Assembly: GCA_044464485.1 (NCBI GenBank)
Contig: JBIQLG010000005.1
Location: 136,558 to 200,557, forward strand
Origin: Terrimesophilobacter sp044464485
GTDB lineage: Bacteria > Actinomycetota > Actinomycetes > Actinomycetales > Microbacteriaceae
Reading direction: 5' to 3'
DNA: 64,000 bases
Part shown: piece after piece, positions 8,568 through 18,007 of the stretch
Position numbering within the stretch: position 1 is the stretch's first letter
Layout of the letters: the number at the start of each line of letters is the position of its first letter
Position numbers and translations under genes: made by a program
The notes under the pieces: generated by a model
Told to the model about the DNA's origin: nothing
Seen by the model: the letters and a program-made list of their open reading frames with translations, nothing else
Database searches by the model: none

Positions 8568-10027
8568 TGACGAACGACACCACCGCCACGCGGGCTACAA
8601 CCACACAAACGGGAGCCCCCGTCGCGAGCGACGAGCACTCCCTCACCGCCGGCCCCAACGGGGCCACGGTGCTCCACGACCGCTATCTCGTGGAGAAACT
8701 CGCTGCGTTCCACCGCGAGCGTGTACCGGAGCGCAACCCGCACGCGAAGGGCGGGGGAGCATTCGGCGAGCTCGTCATCACCGAGGACGTATCCCAGTAC
8801 ACGCGTGCCGCGGTGTTCCAGAAGGGCACCAAGACCGAGATGCTCGCCCGTTTCTCCTCCGTTGCCGGCGAGCAGGGCTCTCCCGACACCTGGCGCGACG
8901 TGCGCGGATTCGCGCTCAAGTTCTACACGACCGAAGGCAACTACGACATCGTCGGGAACAACACCCCCGTGTTCTTCATCCGCGACGGAATCAAGTTCCC
9001 CGACTTCATCCACTCGCAAAAGCGCCTCGGCTCCTCCGGATTGCGGGACGCCGACATGCAGTGGGACTTCTGGTCGCTCTCGCCGGAATCCGCCCACCAG
9101 GTGACCTACCTCATGGGAGACCGCGGACTTCCACGCTCGTGGCGCCACATGAACGGCTACGGATCGCACACCTACCAGTGGATCAACGCCGCAGGAGAGC
9201 GCTTTTGGGTCAAGTACCACTTCCTCTCCCGGCAGGGCGTCGAAGCGATGAGCAACGAAGAAGCCGAAAAGCTCGCCGGTTCGGATGCCGACTACTACCG
9301 CCGCGACCTGTTCGAGTCCATCGCTGCCGGTGATAACCCGGTGTGGGACGTGTACGTGCAGGTCATCCCGTACGAGGAAGGCAAGACGTACCGGTTCAAC
9401 CCGTTCGACCTCACGAAGACCATGCCCAAGGCGGACTACCCGCGCATCAAGGTGGGCCACTTCACGCTGAACCGCAACCCGGAGAACTTCTTCGCCGACA
9501 TCGAGCAGGCGGCGTTCTCGCCGTCGAACCTCGTGCCGGGCGTCGACATCAGCCCGGACAAGATGCTCATGGCGCGCGTCTTCTCCTACCCGGATGCCCA
9601 GCGCTACCGCATCGGCACGAACTACAACCAGTTGCCGGTGAACGCGCCGCGCACACAGGTGAACACGTACGGCCACGAGGGCAACATGCGCTTCCATGCC
9701 GCCCCCGCGGGTGCCCCGACCTACGCACCGAACTCGTTCGGCGGACCCGCCGCCGACCCGCAACGGGCGAGTGAAGGCGGCTGGGAATCGGATGGCGCAC
9801 TCATCCGCGCCGCCGCAACCCTTCGTTCGGACGACGACGACTTCGGTCAGGCCGGCACGCTGTACCGCGAGGTGTTCGACGACGCCGGACGGGCGCGTTT
9901 CCTCGAGACGATCACCGGCGGAGTGGGCGCGGTCAGAAATGACGACATCCGCGAACGCGCCGTCCAATACTGGACAAACGTTGACGCGACCCTCGGTGCC
10001 GCACTCCGCGCGAACCTGAAGATGTAA
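8564..10027 (+). CDS. katA: Monofunctional haem catalase
   Basis: 487 residues, the size of small-subunit (clade 3) catalases, which convert hydrogen peroxide to water and oxygen in the cytoplasm. Catalytic His60 (in N-P-H-A-K-G), the distal Asn in V-G-N-N-T-P-V-F-F-I-R-D (132/133) and the proximal haem ligand Tyr342 (R-V-F-S-Y-P-D-A-Q-R-Y-R) are all present. The gene is translationally coupled to fur; two adjacent ATGs (8564, 8567) are possible starts, and the GGAG site fits the second slightly better. It converges on the DUF58 gene. Confidence 0.95.
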   Translation: MMTNDTTATRATTTQTGAPVASDEHSLTAGPNGATVLHDRYLVEKLAAFHRERVPERNPHAKGGGAFGELVITEDVSQYTRAAVFQKGTKTEMLARFSSVAGEQGSPDTWRDVRGFALKFYTTEGNYDIVGNNTPVFFIRDGIKFPDFIHSQKRLGSSGLRDADMQWDFWSLSPESAHQVTYLMGDRGLPRSWRHMNGYGSHTYQWINAAGERFWVKYHFLSRQGVEAMSNEEAEKLAGSDADYYRRDLFESIAAGDNPVWDVYVQVIPYEEGKTYRFNPFDLTKTMPKADYPRIKVGHFTLNRNPENFFADIEQAAFSPSNLVPGVDISPDKMLMARVFSYPDAQRYRIGTNYNQLPVNAPRTQVNTYGHEGNMRFHAAPAGAPTYAPNSFGGPAADPQRASEGGWESDGALIRAAATLRSDDDDFGQAGTLYREVFDDAGRARFLETITGGVGAVRNDDIRERAVQYWTNVDATLGAALRANLKM

Positions 10028-10028
10028 C

Positions 10029-10087
10029 GGCTGCAGCCGCCCCGCGGCTTGCTGCACTGTCGCTCAAAGCCTCCCCGCGGCTTTGAG
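10029..10087. terminator. Tandem hairpins between katA and the convergent DUF58 gene
   Basis: Two stems are visible. AGCCGC (10035-10040) pairs with GCGGCT (10044-10049) around CCC. CTCAAAGCC (10063-10071) pairs with GGCTTTGAG (10079-10087) around 7 nt. The second overlaps the last codons of the DUF58 gene. Neither has a clear T-run, so they may end katA transcription inefficiently or only stabilise the 3' end. Confidence 0.4.
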
Positions 10088-11374
10088 GGCAATGTACCGA
10101 TCGGCGAGGGCCGGTGGCAGTTCGGCGGGGGAGCCGGTGACGACATCCCCGCCGAGCTGCCGGATGGCGGCGGCGACGCGCGACTGGTCGAGCAGCGCGC
10201 GTTCGGCGGCCGCGGCCAGGTACACGTCCTCGCGGCGGTCGCGCACGCGCGAGGCGGAGAGCACATCCGGGTCCACGACAGAAGACACCACGACCGTGTG
10301 CCGCCGCGTGAGCTGAGGCAACACTGCCAGCAGCCCTCTCGACGCCCCAGGAGACTCGATGGATGTGGCGATGACGACCAGCGCGCGCTGACTTGTTACC
10401 GAACGCACGAGGCCGGGCAGGGCGCCCCAGTCGGGCTCGATGAGTTCCGGATCAACGGGGGCCATTGCGTCGACCATGCGGGAAAGCAGGTCGGGCCCGC
10501 TCGCGCCCTGGACGCGCGCGCGAATCCGGCGGTCGAAAATGAGCAGGTCGACGCGGTCGCCGGCCCGCGTGGCGAGCGCGGCGAGCAGGAGCGCGGACTC
10601 GAACGCCGTGTCAATGCGCGGCTCTCCCGCGATCCGCGCGGCGGAAAGACGGCCGCTGTCGATGACGATCACGACGCGGCGGTCCCGCTCGGGTCTCCAG
10701 GTGCGCACCATGAGCTTGTGGCTGCCGTGCGGGTCATGTCGACGCGCGGTGGCTCTCCAGTCGATCGAGCGCACGTCGTCGCCGCGCACGTACTCGCGCA
10801 GACTGTCGAATTCGGTGCCCTGACCGCGGATGAGCACACTGGTGCGTCCATCCAGCTCGCGCAGCTTCGCGAGTCGTGATGGCAAGTGCTTCCGCGACGC
10901 GAACGGCGGCAGAACGCGGATGGCGCTCGGGGCACTGATCGTTGCCTGGCGGGCGGCGAGATGCAGGGGCCCGAATGACCTGATCGTCACGTGCACGGCT
11001 CTTCGCTCCCCGCGCCGCACGGGAGTCAGCCGCGTGCGAATCGCCCTGCGTTCACCCGAGCGAATCGAAATCCGCGCGCGCGTGGGAAACGAACCCGCCG
11101 ACGGCTGCCACGCATCACGCACGATCCCGTGGATCGTGCGTGCCCCTGTGTTCTCGATCGTGAGGGTCGTCACCACGGTCTCGCCGAGACGCACGCGCAC
11201 GGGCACCTCACGCGAAAGCCGCACGCGTCGGGGTGAGCCCGCGATGAAAACATCCGCGATCGCGAGCGCCACGGCGATCGCGAGCCAATACGCCACCCAT
11301 GCGGGGTCGTTCGTGAGCACGATCGGCACCACCCCTGCCGTGAGGAGCGCAATGAACCATCCCGAGATCACCAT
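10064..11374 (-). CDS. DUF58 domain protein (MoxR partner)
   Basis: 436 residues: two N-terminal helices (about 5-45), a beta-rich region, then the DUF58 signature with R-G-x-G-T-E-F-D-S-L-R-E-Y, D-D-V-R-x-I-D-W-R-A-T-A-R, followed by a von Willebrand A-like fold beginning V-V-I-V-I-D-S-G-R. DUF58 proteins are found with MoxR ATPases and are thought to act in MoxR-assisted assembly or metal insertion of envelope complexes; the client is unknown. It is the last gene of a five-gene leftward operon, 12 bp after moxR. Confidence 0.88.
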   Translation of the reverse strand: MVISGWFIALLTAGVVPIVLTNDPAWVAYWLAIAVALAIADVFIAGSPRRVRLSREVPVRVRLGETVVTTLTIENTGARTIHGIVRDAWQPSAGSFPTRARISIRSGERRAIRTRLTPVRRGERRAVHVTIRSFGPLHLAARQATISAPSAIRVLPPFASRKHLPSRLAKLRELDGRTSVLIRGQGTEFDSLREYVRGDDVRSIDWRATARRHDPHGSHKLMVRTWRPERDRRVVIVIDSGRLSAARIAGEPRIDTAFESALLLAALATRAGDRVDLLIFDRRIRARVQGASGPDLLSRMVDAMAPVDPELIEPDWGALPGLVRSVTSQRALVVIATSIESPGASRGLLAVLPQLTRRHTVVVSSVVDPDVLSASRVRDRREDVYLAAAAERALLDQSRVAAAIRQLGGDVVTGSPAELPPALADRYIALKAAGRL

Positions 11375-11386
11375 GAGGCGCGCACG

Positions 11387-12340
11387 TTAAATCGGCACCT
11401 GCACCTGCTGCATCACCGAGCGCAGAATGGTGTCCGCCGAGACGCCCTCGAGCTCGGCCTCAGGTCGCAACTGGATGCGGTGCCGCCACACGGGCAGAGC
11501 CATGGCCTGCACGTGGTCCGGCGTCACACCCGTCGAACCGGTGAGCCACGCCCACGCGCGTGCCGCCGCCAGGAGAGCGTTCGCGCCGCGAGGGCTCACC
11601 CCCAGCTTCACGGAGGGGCTGTATCTCGTGCCTCTCGCGAGGTCCACGATGTAGCCGATGACATCCGCGCTCACGGTCACCGTCGCGACGTCCGCGCGTG
11701 CCGCGGCGAGCTGCGCAGCGTCCAGAACCGGCGTCACTCCCGCTGCGGCGAGCTCGCGAGGGTTGAAACCATCCGCGCTGCGCTGGAGGATGTCCAGCTC
11801 ATCCTCGCGCTCCGGCAGGTCGAGAACGAGCTTCAACAAAAAGCGATCCAGCTGGGCTTCCGGTAGCTGATATGTGCCCTCGTATTCGATCGGGTTCATG
11901 GTCGCGGCGACCATGAACGGATCCGGCAGCGGCCGCGTCTCGCCGTCCACGGACACCTGGCGCTCTTCCATCGCTTCCAGAAGCGCAGACTGGGTTTTGG
12001 GCGGCGTGCGGTTGATTTCATCCGCCAACAGGATGTTCGTGAACACGGGCCCGGCGCGAAACTCGAATTCGCCCGCCTTCGCGTCATACACCAGCGAACC
12101 CGTCACATCGCCCGGCATGAGGTCCGGCGTGAACTGGATTCGCTTCGTGTCGAGATTGAGGGCTGCGCTGAGGGTGCGCACCAGAAGAGTTTTCGCCACT
12201 CCGGGCACCCCCTCGAGCACGACATGACCACCCGCGAGCAGCGCGATCATGAGCCCCGTGACCGCACCATCCTGGCCCACAACGGCTTTGCCCACCTCGG
12301 TGCGCACGCGCGCGAATTGTGCTCGAAGTTCGTCGGTCAT
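11387..12340 (-). CDS. moxR: MoxR family AAA+ ATPase
   Basis: 317 residues. Walker A G-V-P-G-V-A-K-T (44-51), Walker B L-L-A-D-E-I-N (104-110) and the MoxR hallmark R-T-P-P-K-T-Q-S-A-L-L-E-A-M-E-E (111-126) are clear, with sensor and lid regions following. MoxR proteins act as ATP-driven chaperones for partner von Willebrand A/DUF58 proteins. It sits between the DUF4350 and DUF58 genes with gaps of 4 and 12 bp. The client complex is not identifiable here. Confidence 0.93.
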   Translation of the reverse strand: MTDELRAQFARVRTEVGKAVVGQDGAVTGLMIALLAGGHVVLEGVPGVAKTLLVRTLSAALNLDTKRIQFTPDLMPGDVTGSLVYDAKAGEFEFRAGPVFTNILLADEINRTPPKTQSALLEAMEERQVSVDGETRPLPDPFMVAATMNPIEYEGTYQLPEAQLDRFLLKLVLDLPEREDELDILQRSADGFNPRELAAAGVTPVLDAAQLAAARADVATVTVSADVIGYIVDLARGTRYSPSVKLGVSPRGANALLAAARAWAWLTGSTGVTPDHVQAMALPVWRHRIQLRPEAELEGVSADTILRSVMQQVQVPI

Positions 12341-12344
12341 CGGC

Positions 12345-13595
12345 TCAGCCCTTCGGTTTTGTGGTGTTTGTCGTGTCTATTGTTGCGGATGCGGGCCGAG
12401 TGGCTTTGGCCGTCGACGCTTCAAGTTCGAGAAGCTCGTCCGAGAGCCGAAGGAGATCCTTCGCATTCCCCGGAACATCGTCGCGAACGATGCGGGCAAT
12501 CTCCGCGCTCTGCCGACCCGTCACGCGCGCGACATTCCGGATGACGTCGTCCACGGTGGCCACGAGCGGCAAACCGCAATATGCACCCAGCCTGTCGATG
12601 GTCCCCATGCGCAACGCATCGAGCGCGTGCAGTTCTGCAGCCGATTTCTCGTACAGCCGCGCGCGTCCGTGCATCGTCTCGCTTGCGCGCACCGTCACAG
12701 GGAGGGACTCGACTACGAGCGGTCCGAACCGGCGGCCCCGCCAGAATCCGGCCGCGACGGTGGTCAGAATGAGCAACGCCATGACGGCGCTCACCCATGC
12801 CGGAGTCAACTCGGCGATGGTGGCACCGCCCGCCGACGCATCGGCGATGGTGGGCATCATCCACACGAGGTTGGGTGTTTCGCCCAGCAAGCCGAGGGCA
12901 AGGGCTGCGTTGCCGTGCAGCGGGAGCGATTCGTTGGTGAACGCTTCGCGAGTGCCGACGACGGTGACGCGGCTGTCGGCGTGCGCAATGTCGACGAGGG
13001 AGTGGATGTCGTCACCGCTGTCGAGGCAGGCGACGGCGTCGGGGTCCGAGCCGATAAGTCGGTAACCCGAACCCGAGCCGGTGACGGATGCGGCGCGTTG
13101 CACCGGGGGAAGCGCGCAATCAGCCGTGAGCGTCCCGTCGACGTTGCCGGCGAGCGCGACGTCGGGAGCGAGGACGTCGAGCTGGTCGAAGCTCGGTGTC
13201 ATGACGATGAGGCGCGCCGCGATGCGCTCGAGCTCGCGCAGATTGTCCGCGTCGAGGTATCCGCCGTCGTCGACCAGAAAGATCGTGGTGTTCGCGGCAC
13301 CGAAATTCTCAGCACTTGCGGCGTCGCGCGTCGCGCTCATCCCGGATGTTGCGGTGACGGTGACGCCCTGTTGGCGAAGCACCTGAGCAAGCGCTTTGCT
13401 GCCGCCGGGGCTCGCATCGGTCGGCGACAGCGACACGGTCGCACCCTGTCCCGCGCCTCGCACCACCATCACGAGCAGCGCCACGACCACGAGCGCTGCT
13501 CCGGCAATGATCCAGTAGCGAATCGCGCGGCTTTTTTTGCGGATGGTCGGGGTGATGACGGTCGATTCGAGCTCGTGTCGTGCCGTGAGCGTCAT
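12345..13595 (-). CDS. DUF4350 domain membrane protein
   Basis: 416 residues. A helix at about 26-46 anchors an extracytoplasmic region that begins G-A-T-V-S-L-S-P-T-D-A-S-P-G-G-S-K-A-L, the usual DUF4350 start, followed by a Rossmann-like sequence. A second helix (A-W-V-S-A-V-M-A-L-L-I-L-T) near residue 265 leads back to a cytoplasmic helical tail. It overlaps the DUF4129 gene by 4 bp (ATGA type) and precedes moxR by 4 bp, so it is part of the same operon. Function unknown; the family belongs to the MoxR gene neighbourhood in actinobacteria. Confidence 0.8.
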   Translation of the reverse strand: MTLTARHELESTVITPTIRKKSRAIRYWIIAGAALVVVALLVMVVRGAGQGATVSLSPTDASPGGSKALAQVLRQQGVTVTATSGMSATRDAASAENFGAANTTIFLVDDGGYLDADNLRELERIAARLIVMTPSFDQLDVLAPDVALAGNVDGTLTADCALPPVQRAASVTGSGSGYRLIGSDPDAVACLDSGDDIHSLVDIAHADSRVTVVGTREAFTNESLPLHGNAALALGLLGETPNLVWMMPTIADASAGGATIAELTPAWVSAVMALLILTTVAAGFWRGRRFGPLVVESLPVTVRASETMHGRARLYEKSAAELHALDALRMGTIDRLGAYCGLPLVATVDDVIRNVARVTGRQSAEIARIVRDDVPGNAKDLLRLSDELLELEASTAKATRPASATIDTTNTTKPKG

Positions 13596-14269
13596 TGCGC
13601 GCTCGCCGCGGGTGTTCGCTCGTCCACAGTGGCGCGGGCGTTCCGCAGCTCACTTTCCAGCTGTGCGAGCGCGGAGTAATCCTCTTCGGTACCCGTTTTG
13701 CCCAGGTAGCGCACGTCATCGAACACGCGGGCGCTCGCCGTTAACCGCTGCGCGTGGCGGGGGAAAACCGCACCGGCTCTGGTTGCGAAACCGCGCGCCG
13801 TCGTTCCGGGGTCTGTGGACACCAGCACCCGCTCCGTGAGCACGCGGGCGAGCGCCCTGAATCGCTCCTCGATTGCGAGATTCCAGTCTCCGCGAGCTGC
13901 CGCGGCATCCGCGCTGCGACGAAGCGACTCCGAGTCCCGATCCTCGTCCGCGCCGAACAGCGACCCGACGAGGGTGCTCCGCCGATTCAGGCGCGGCATT
14001 CCAAAGATGAAGAAGGCGGAGATGAGGATGCCGGCGACGACCACGATCAGAATGATGAGCAACACGGTTCCCCACCCGCCGCCGCCGGCAAAGTGCAGCG
14101 AATTCAGCCAGTCCCACACGGCTTTGCTCAGCAGATCCCACAAGGTTGGCCGCGCGGCCTGATACTCGGGTTTGGAAAGCTCCTCGATGATCCACTGCCG
14201 CGCCTGGTCCCCGTCCGGGTCAACGGGAACGTCGGCCAGGAGTCCCAGCGCAGGTGCGGCAATGATCAT
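13592..14269 (-). CDS. DUF4129 domain membrane protein
   Basis: 225 residues. A soluble N-terminal half includes a Trp-rich W-D-L-L-S-K-A-V-W-D-W-L-N-S segment, then one transmembrane helix (about 56-80), and a cytoplasmic C-terminal part with D-W-N-L-A-I-E-E-R-F-R-A-L-A-R, the conserved helix of DUF4129. It overlaps its neighbours on both sides by 4 bp, so translation is coupled. Its operon with DUF4350, MoxR and DUF58 is the usual actinobacterial arrangement. No enzymatic motif is present. Confidence 0.8.
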   Translation of the reverse strand: MIIAAPALGLLADVPVDPDGDQARQWIIEELSKPEYQAARPTLWDLLSKAVWDWLNSLHFAGGGGWGTVLLIILIVVVAGILISAFFIFGMPRLNRRSTLVGSLFGADEDRDSESLRRSADAAAARGDWNLAIEERFRALARVLTERVLVSTDPGTTARGFATRAGAVFPRHAQRLTASARVFDDVRYLGKTGTEEDYSALAQLESELRNARATVDERTPAASAQ

Positions 14270-15510
14270 GCGAAGACGTACCCGGCCGAAGGCCCAGGGG
14301 GTTCTTCACGAAGATACGGATTCTCGTCCGCCCCTGCACCCGTGTGCCGCGCCTCGACGAATCGCGTGAGTTCGAGATCGAGGCCTTCTTTTCGCATCCG
14401 CAAATCCAGGTAAATGAGCGCCGTCGTCGCGGTCGAAATGATGGAGGTGATCGCGCTGATCACGATGGAGACCACGATTTGAAGAATGTAGATCCCCACC
14501 ATCGCGATGATCAGGAACGTCGAGTTGGTCCCGTTCGGGTCGAGGAGCCCCACCAGCAGTGGAGCGGCGATGGAGAACGGGATGAGAGCAACGTTCGTCG
14601 CGACGCCGAGAATGATGGAGACGAGGGCCTGGATGCCGAAAACCTTCCAAAAGCTGCCGTTGGTCAGCGCCCACGACCTCGCCACCGCCGCGCTGAGTTT
14701 CACTCGTTCGAGCATGAGCGCGCTGGGGACGAGACACAGCTTCGTGCCGAGCCAGACACCGAGCACCACGAGCGCGAGCACGCCGAGTATGCCGACGAGG
14801 ATGCCGATGCCGATCCCGATGGCGCCCATCGTGACGATAAGCAGAACGATGACGAGCGTGACGAGCCCGATGGCGATGAGCAGGGCGCCCGCGAGGATGG
14901 CGGCCCAGCCGATGAGCGCCCACCGCCTCCCCCTGGTGAACGCCCAGAGCTTGCGCAGCGTGAGTTTCTCGCCGAGTGACCCCCTGGCGACTTCGATGAC
15001 GATGATGCCCTGAAGGAGCGCCTGCGCGATGACCCCCAGAAAAACGGTCGCGAGAGTGGCCACTACCCCGAGTCCCACGGTTCCCGCGATGATCGCTGTC
15101 TGATCGCCGGAACTCGCGAAGCCGAGGCGCATGAGCGAGGCAACGAGAAATCCGCCGATGAACAGGAGCGACGCGACCATCGTCACGGACTGGAGCAGCA
15201 CTGCGGCGCCGAACGTGGGGCGCGGGTTTCGGCGCAAAACCCGGAACGCGGCACCGAGCAGAGTTCCGAGGTCCAGCGGTCGAAGCGGGATGAGTCCCGG
15301 CTTGGGCGGCGGCGTCCAGCCTCCCGGCTGCGGAACCGACGGCGGCGACGCGGAAGCGGCGGGGGCATACGGGGAGGATTCCGGCGGAGCGGGCGGCGGA
15401 ATGGGAACTCCGGTCGCGGCCGGCGGTTCCGTGCCGGGCTGTCCGGCCGCCGGCTGTCGAGCCCCGGACGACGATGTGCCGGGTGCCTGCCAGTTCTGAT
15501 CGTCCGTCAT
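14266..15510 (-). CDS. Glycerophosphoryl diester phosphodiesterase membrane-domain-like protein
   Basis: 414 residues. The first ~90 residues are disordered and rich in Pro, Ala and Gly, ending in W-T-P-P-P-K-P-G-L-I-P-L-R-P-L-D-L-G-T-L. About six helices follow in the style of the membrane domain found on some glycerophosphoryl diester phosphodiesterases, but the catalytic phosphodiesterase domain itself is absent. It is the first gene of the leftward operon that continues to DUF58, and it is divergent from mtrA (159 bp apart). Function is unknown. Confidence 0.75.
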   Translation of the reverse strand: MTDDQNWQAPGTSSSGARQPAAGQPGTEPPAATGVPIPPPAPPESSPYAPAASASPPSVPQPGGWTPPPKPGLIPLRPLDLGTLLGAAFRVLRRNPRPTFGAAVLLQSVTMVASLLFIGGFLVASLMRLGFASSGDQTAIIAGTVGLGVVATLATVFLGVIAQALLQGIIVIEVARGSLGEKLTLRKLWAFTRGRRWALIGWAAILAGALLIAIGLVTLVIVLLIVTMGAIGIGIGILVGILGVLALVVLGVWLGTKLCLVPSALMLERVKLSAAVARSWALTNGSFWKVFGIQALVSIILGVATNVALIPFSIAAPLLVGLLDPNGTNSTFLIIAMVGIYILQIVVSIVISAITSIISTATTALIYLDLRMRKEGLDLELTRFVEARHTGAGADENPYLREEPPGPSAGYVFA

Positions 15511-15669
15511 GAATCACTCATAGAAGTAGCGGTCCCTCATGCTCTGTTTTCCAGTACCCGCCGCGAAAAAATCGGGCCCCACCGCATTATCGTTTCACAC
15601 TCGACTACTCTTGTGCGAGAGCATCACGAAAGCCCGTGAGATTCTCCGGTATGAAGAAAAGCAGGAACA

Positions 15670-16350
15670 ATGACCGCACGAATCCTCGTCGTTGACGATG
15701 ACACCGCGCTCGCGGAAATGATTGGCATTGTGTTGCGCAGCGAAGGGTTCGAGCCCGTATTTTGCGCTGACGGCGCCGAAGCGCTGTCCATTTTTCAGGC
15801 GAGCAGACCCGATCTGGTGTTGCTGGACCTTATGCTTCCCGGCAAGAGCGGGATCGAGGTGTGCGCGGAAATTCGCGTCGAATCCGGCGTCCCCATCATC
15901 ATGCTCACCGCGAAGTCGGACACGACGGATGTGGTCCACGGTTTGGAGAGCGGCGCAGATGATTACGTGGTCAAACCGTTCAACCCCAAAGAGCTCGTCG
16001 CCCGAATCAAGACGCGGCTGAGACCGGCGACGGTCGGGAGCTCAGACATCCTGCGGGTCGGGGACCTCACCCTGGACGTCGCCGGTCACGAGGTGCGGCG
16101 CGGCGAGGAACGCATCAACCTGACGCCGCTGGAATTCGAGTTGCTTCTTGCCCTCGCGTCGCGGCCGCAGCAGGTGTTCACTCGGGAAATGCTGCTCGAA
16201 CAGGTGTGGGGTTATCACTACAAAGCGGACACGCGGCTCGTGAACGTGCACGTGCAACGGCTGCGGGCGAAGATCGAGGACGATCCCGATAACCCGAAGA
16301 TCGTGATGACGGTGCGCGGGGTCGGTTATCGTGCCGGTGCAACCGGTTAG
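15670..16350 (+). CDS. mtrA: Response regulator MtrA
   Basis: 226 residues of OmpR/PhoB type. The receiver domain has D9-D10-D11 for metal, phosphoacceptor Asp53 (in L-L-D-L-M-L-P), Thr80 and Lys102 (V-K-P-F). The C-terminal winged helix ends in N-V-H-V-Q-R-L-R-A-K-I-E. The arrangement mtrA-mtrB-lpqB identifies it as MtrA, the actinobacterial regulator of cell-wall hydrolases, division and osmotic response. It overlaps mtrB by 20 bp. The site AGGAACA just before the ATG acts as ribosome site. Confidence 0.95.
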   Translation: MTARILVVDDDTALAEMIGIVLRSEGFEPVFCADGAEALSIFQASRPDLVLLDLMLPGKSGIEVCAEIRVESGVPIIMLTAKSDTTDVVHGLESGADDYVVKPFNPKELVARIKTRLRPATVGSSDILRVGDLTLDVAGHEVRRGEERINLTPLEFELLLALASRPQQVFTREMLLEQVWGYHYKADTRLVNVHVQRLRAKIEDDPDNPKIVMTVRGVGYRAGATG

Positions 16351-18007
16351 GTTCGCCCCGAGCTTTCCGACACCGTCCTTTCGGATGCCGGACTGGCGGT
16401 CGATCCCGTCCAGGGTTCTGCGTTTCTGGCGCGCGAACCTCCAGTTCCGCACGGTCGCGATCACGGTGATTCTTTCCGGTGTTGCGGTGGCGATTCTGGG
16501 CACGTACATGTCGATCAGCATTGGAAGCAACCTCTTCGACTCGCGCCTCGATCAGGTGCTCGCGGAATCCAGCCGCGCGACGGTGAGGGCTCAGGAGGTG
16601 TTCGACAGCGATATCGCCACGACCGACCCTTCGCGCACAGACCTGGAGAGCCTGAGCAACACGACGCTCAGCAACATCCGGTCGACGACGACGAGCCCCG
16701 GCGGCCTCGGTGTCGCGCTGTACCGCTCGCCGGGACAGGATCAAACACCCGTGACCCTGCAGCCCTCGAAGAGCAGATCCTTTCCGGATGAGGTGATTTC
16801 GCCTGAATTGCGGAATGCGGTCGAGAAGGTGGGGGACACGCAGCGGGTGTGGTGGCAGTCCGTCGCTCTGGAGGATGGCCGTCCCGGTCTCGCGGTGGGG
16901 TCGCTGCTGAATGTACCGGGCGCGGGCGAGTACGAGCTCTACCTCGTCTACGACTTCGGCGATGTGCAGCAGACACTCTCGTTCGTGCAGCAAACGCTGA
17001 TCCTCGGCGGACTCGCGCTGGTCATCCTCATCGGTGCCGTCACGTTCGTCGTCGTGCGGCTCGTCGTCGGGCCGGTGCGTGTCGCGGCAGAGGTGAGCCA
17101 AAAAGTGGCGGCGGGTCAACTGGATCAGCGCATGCCCGAAAAAGGCGAAGACGACATCGCCACCCTCGCACATTCGTTCAATGAGATGGCCGACAGCCTT
17201 CAGGAACAGATCACAAAACTGGGCGAACTTTCCCGTGTGCAGCAACGGTTCGTCGCGGATGTCTCGCACGAGTTGCGCACGCCCCTCACCACCATCCGCC
17301 TCGCCGGAGACGTGTTGTACGACCAGAGGCAGACCTTCCCGCCCGCGACGGCCCGCACCGCGGAACTGCTGCATACTCAGGTGCAGCGATTCGAAGTTCT
17401 TTTGGCCGATCTGCTGGAAGTGAGCAGGTTCGACGCCGGCGCGGTCGAACTCGACATTGAACAGACCAATCTGGTGCGGCTGGTCGAGGACTCCGTCGAA
17501 GGGATGCGCCCGGTGGCCGAGGAACACGGTTCGAGCGTGCGATTCGTCCCGGTCGGCGGGTACTTCGACGTGGATGTCGACCCGCGTCGCATTCGCAGAA
17601 TTCTGCGCAACCTGCTGGGCAACGCCATCGAACACGGAGAAGGCAAACCCATCGTCGTGTCGATCGACAGCAACGAGGACGCTGTCGCGCTCGCGGTACG
17701 GGATCACGGCATCGGAATCGACACCGAGGATCTCTCGAGAGTGTTCGATCGGTTCTGGCGGGCGGACCCGTCCCGCAAGCGGACTATCGGCGGAACGGGA
17801 CTTGGCCTGGCAATCTCTCTGGAGGATGCATCGCTGCATCGTGGTTATCTGGATGTGTGGTCGGAGCCGGGCAACGGAACGTGCTTCAGGCTCACGTTGC
17901 CACGCAGTCTGGAGCGCAGCATCCGCGTGTCGCCTCTGGAGCTTCCACCCGCAGAAGCGCTCGAGCAACTGGAGGTGAGCGATGAAAGCAATGGCACGGT
18001 TCTCTAA
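16331..18007 (+). CDS. mtrB: Sensor histidine kinase MtrB
   Basis: 558 residues. Helices at about 41-62 and 221-245 frame an extracytoplasmic sensor region; a HAMP segment follows, then the H-box S-H-E-L-R-T-P with His313, and the ATP-binding N, G1 (G-I-G-I) and G2 (G-G-T-G-L-G-L) boxes. It should phosphorylate MtrA in response to envelope or division-site state, with LpqB as accessory lipoprotein. The GTG start overlaps mtrA by 20 bp; an in-frame ATG at 16385 is an alternative start. Confidence 0.94.
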   Translation: MPVQPVRFAPSFPTPSFRMPDWRSIPSRVLRFWRANLQFRTVAITVILSGVAVAILGTYMSISIGSNLFDSRLDQVLAESSRATVRAQEVFDSDIATTDPSRTDLESLSNTTLSNIRSTTTSPGGLGVALYRSPGQDQTPVTLQPSKSRSFPDEVISPELRNAVEKVGDTQRVWWQSVALEDGRPGLAVGSLLNVPGAGEYELYLVYDFGDVQQTLSFVQQTLILGGLALVILIGAVTFVVVRLVVGPVRVAAEVSQKVAAGQLDQRMPEKGEDDIATLAHSFNEMADSLQEQITKLGELSRVQQRFVADVSHELRTPLTTIRLAGDVLYDQRQTFPPATARTAELLHTQVQRFEVLLADLLEVSRFDAGAVELDIEQTNLVRLVEDSVEGMRPVAEEHGSSVRFVPVGGYFDVDVDPRRIRRILRNLLGNAIEHGEGKPIVVSIDSNEDAVALAVRDHGIGIDTEDLSRVFDRFWRADPSRKRTIGGTGLGLAISLEDASLHRGYLDVWSEPGNGTCFRLTLPRSLERSIRVSPLELPPAEALEQLEVSDESNGTVL

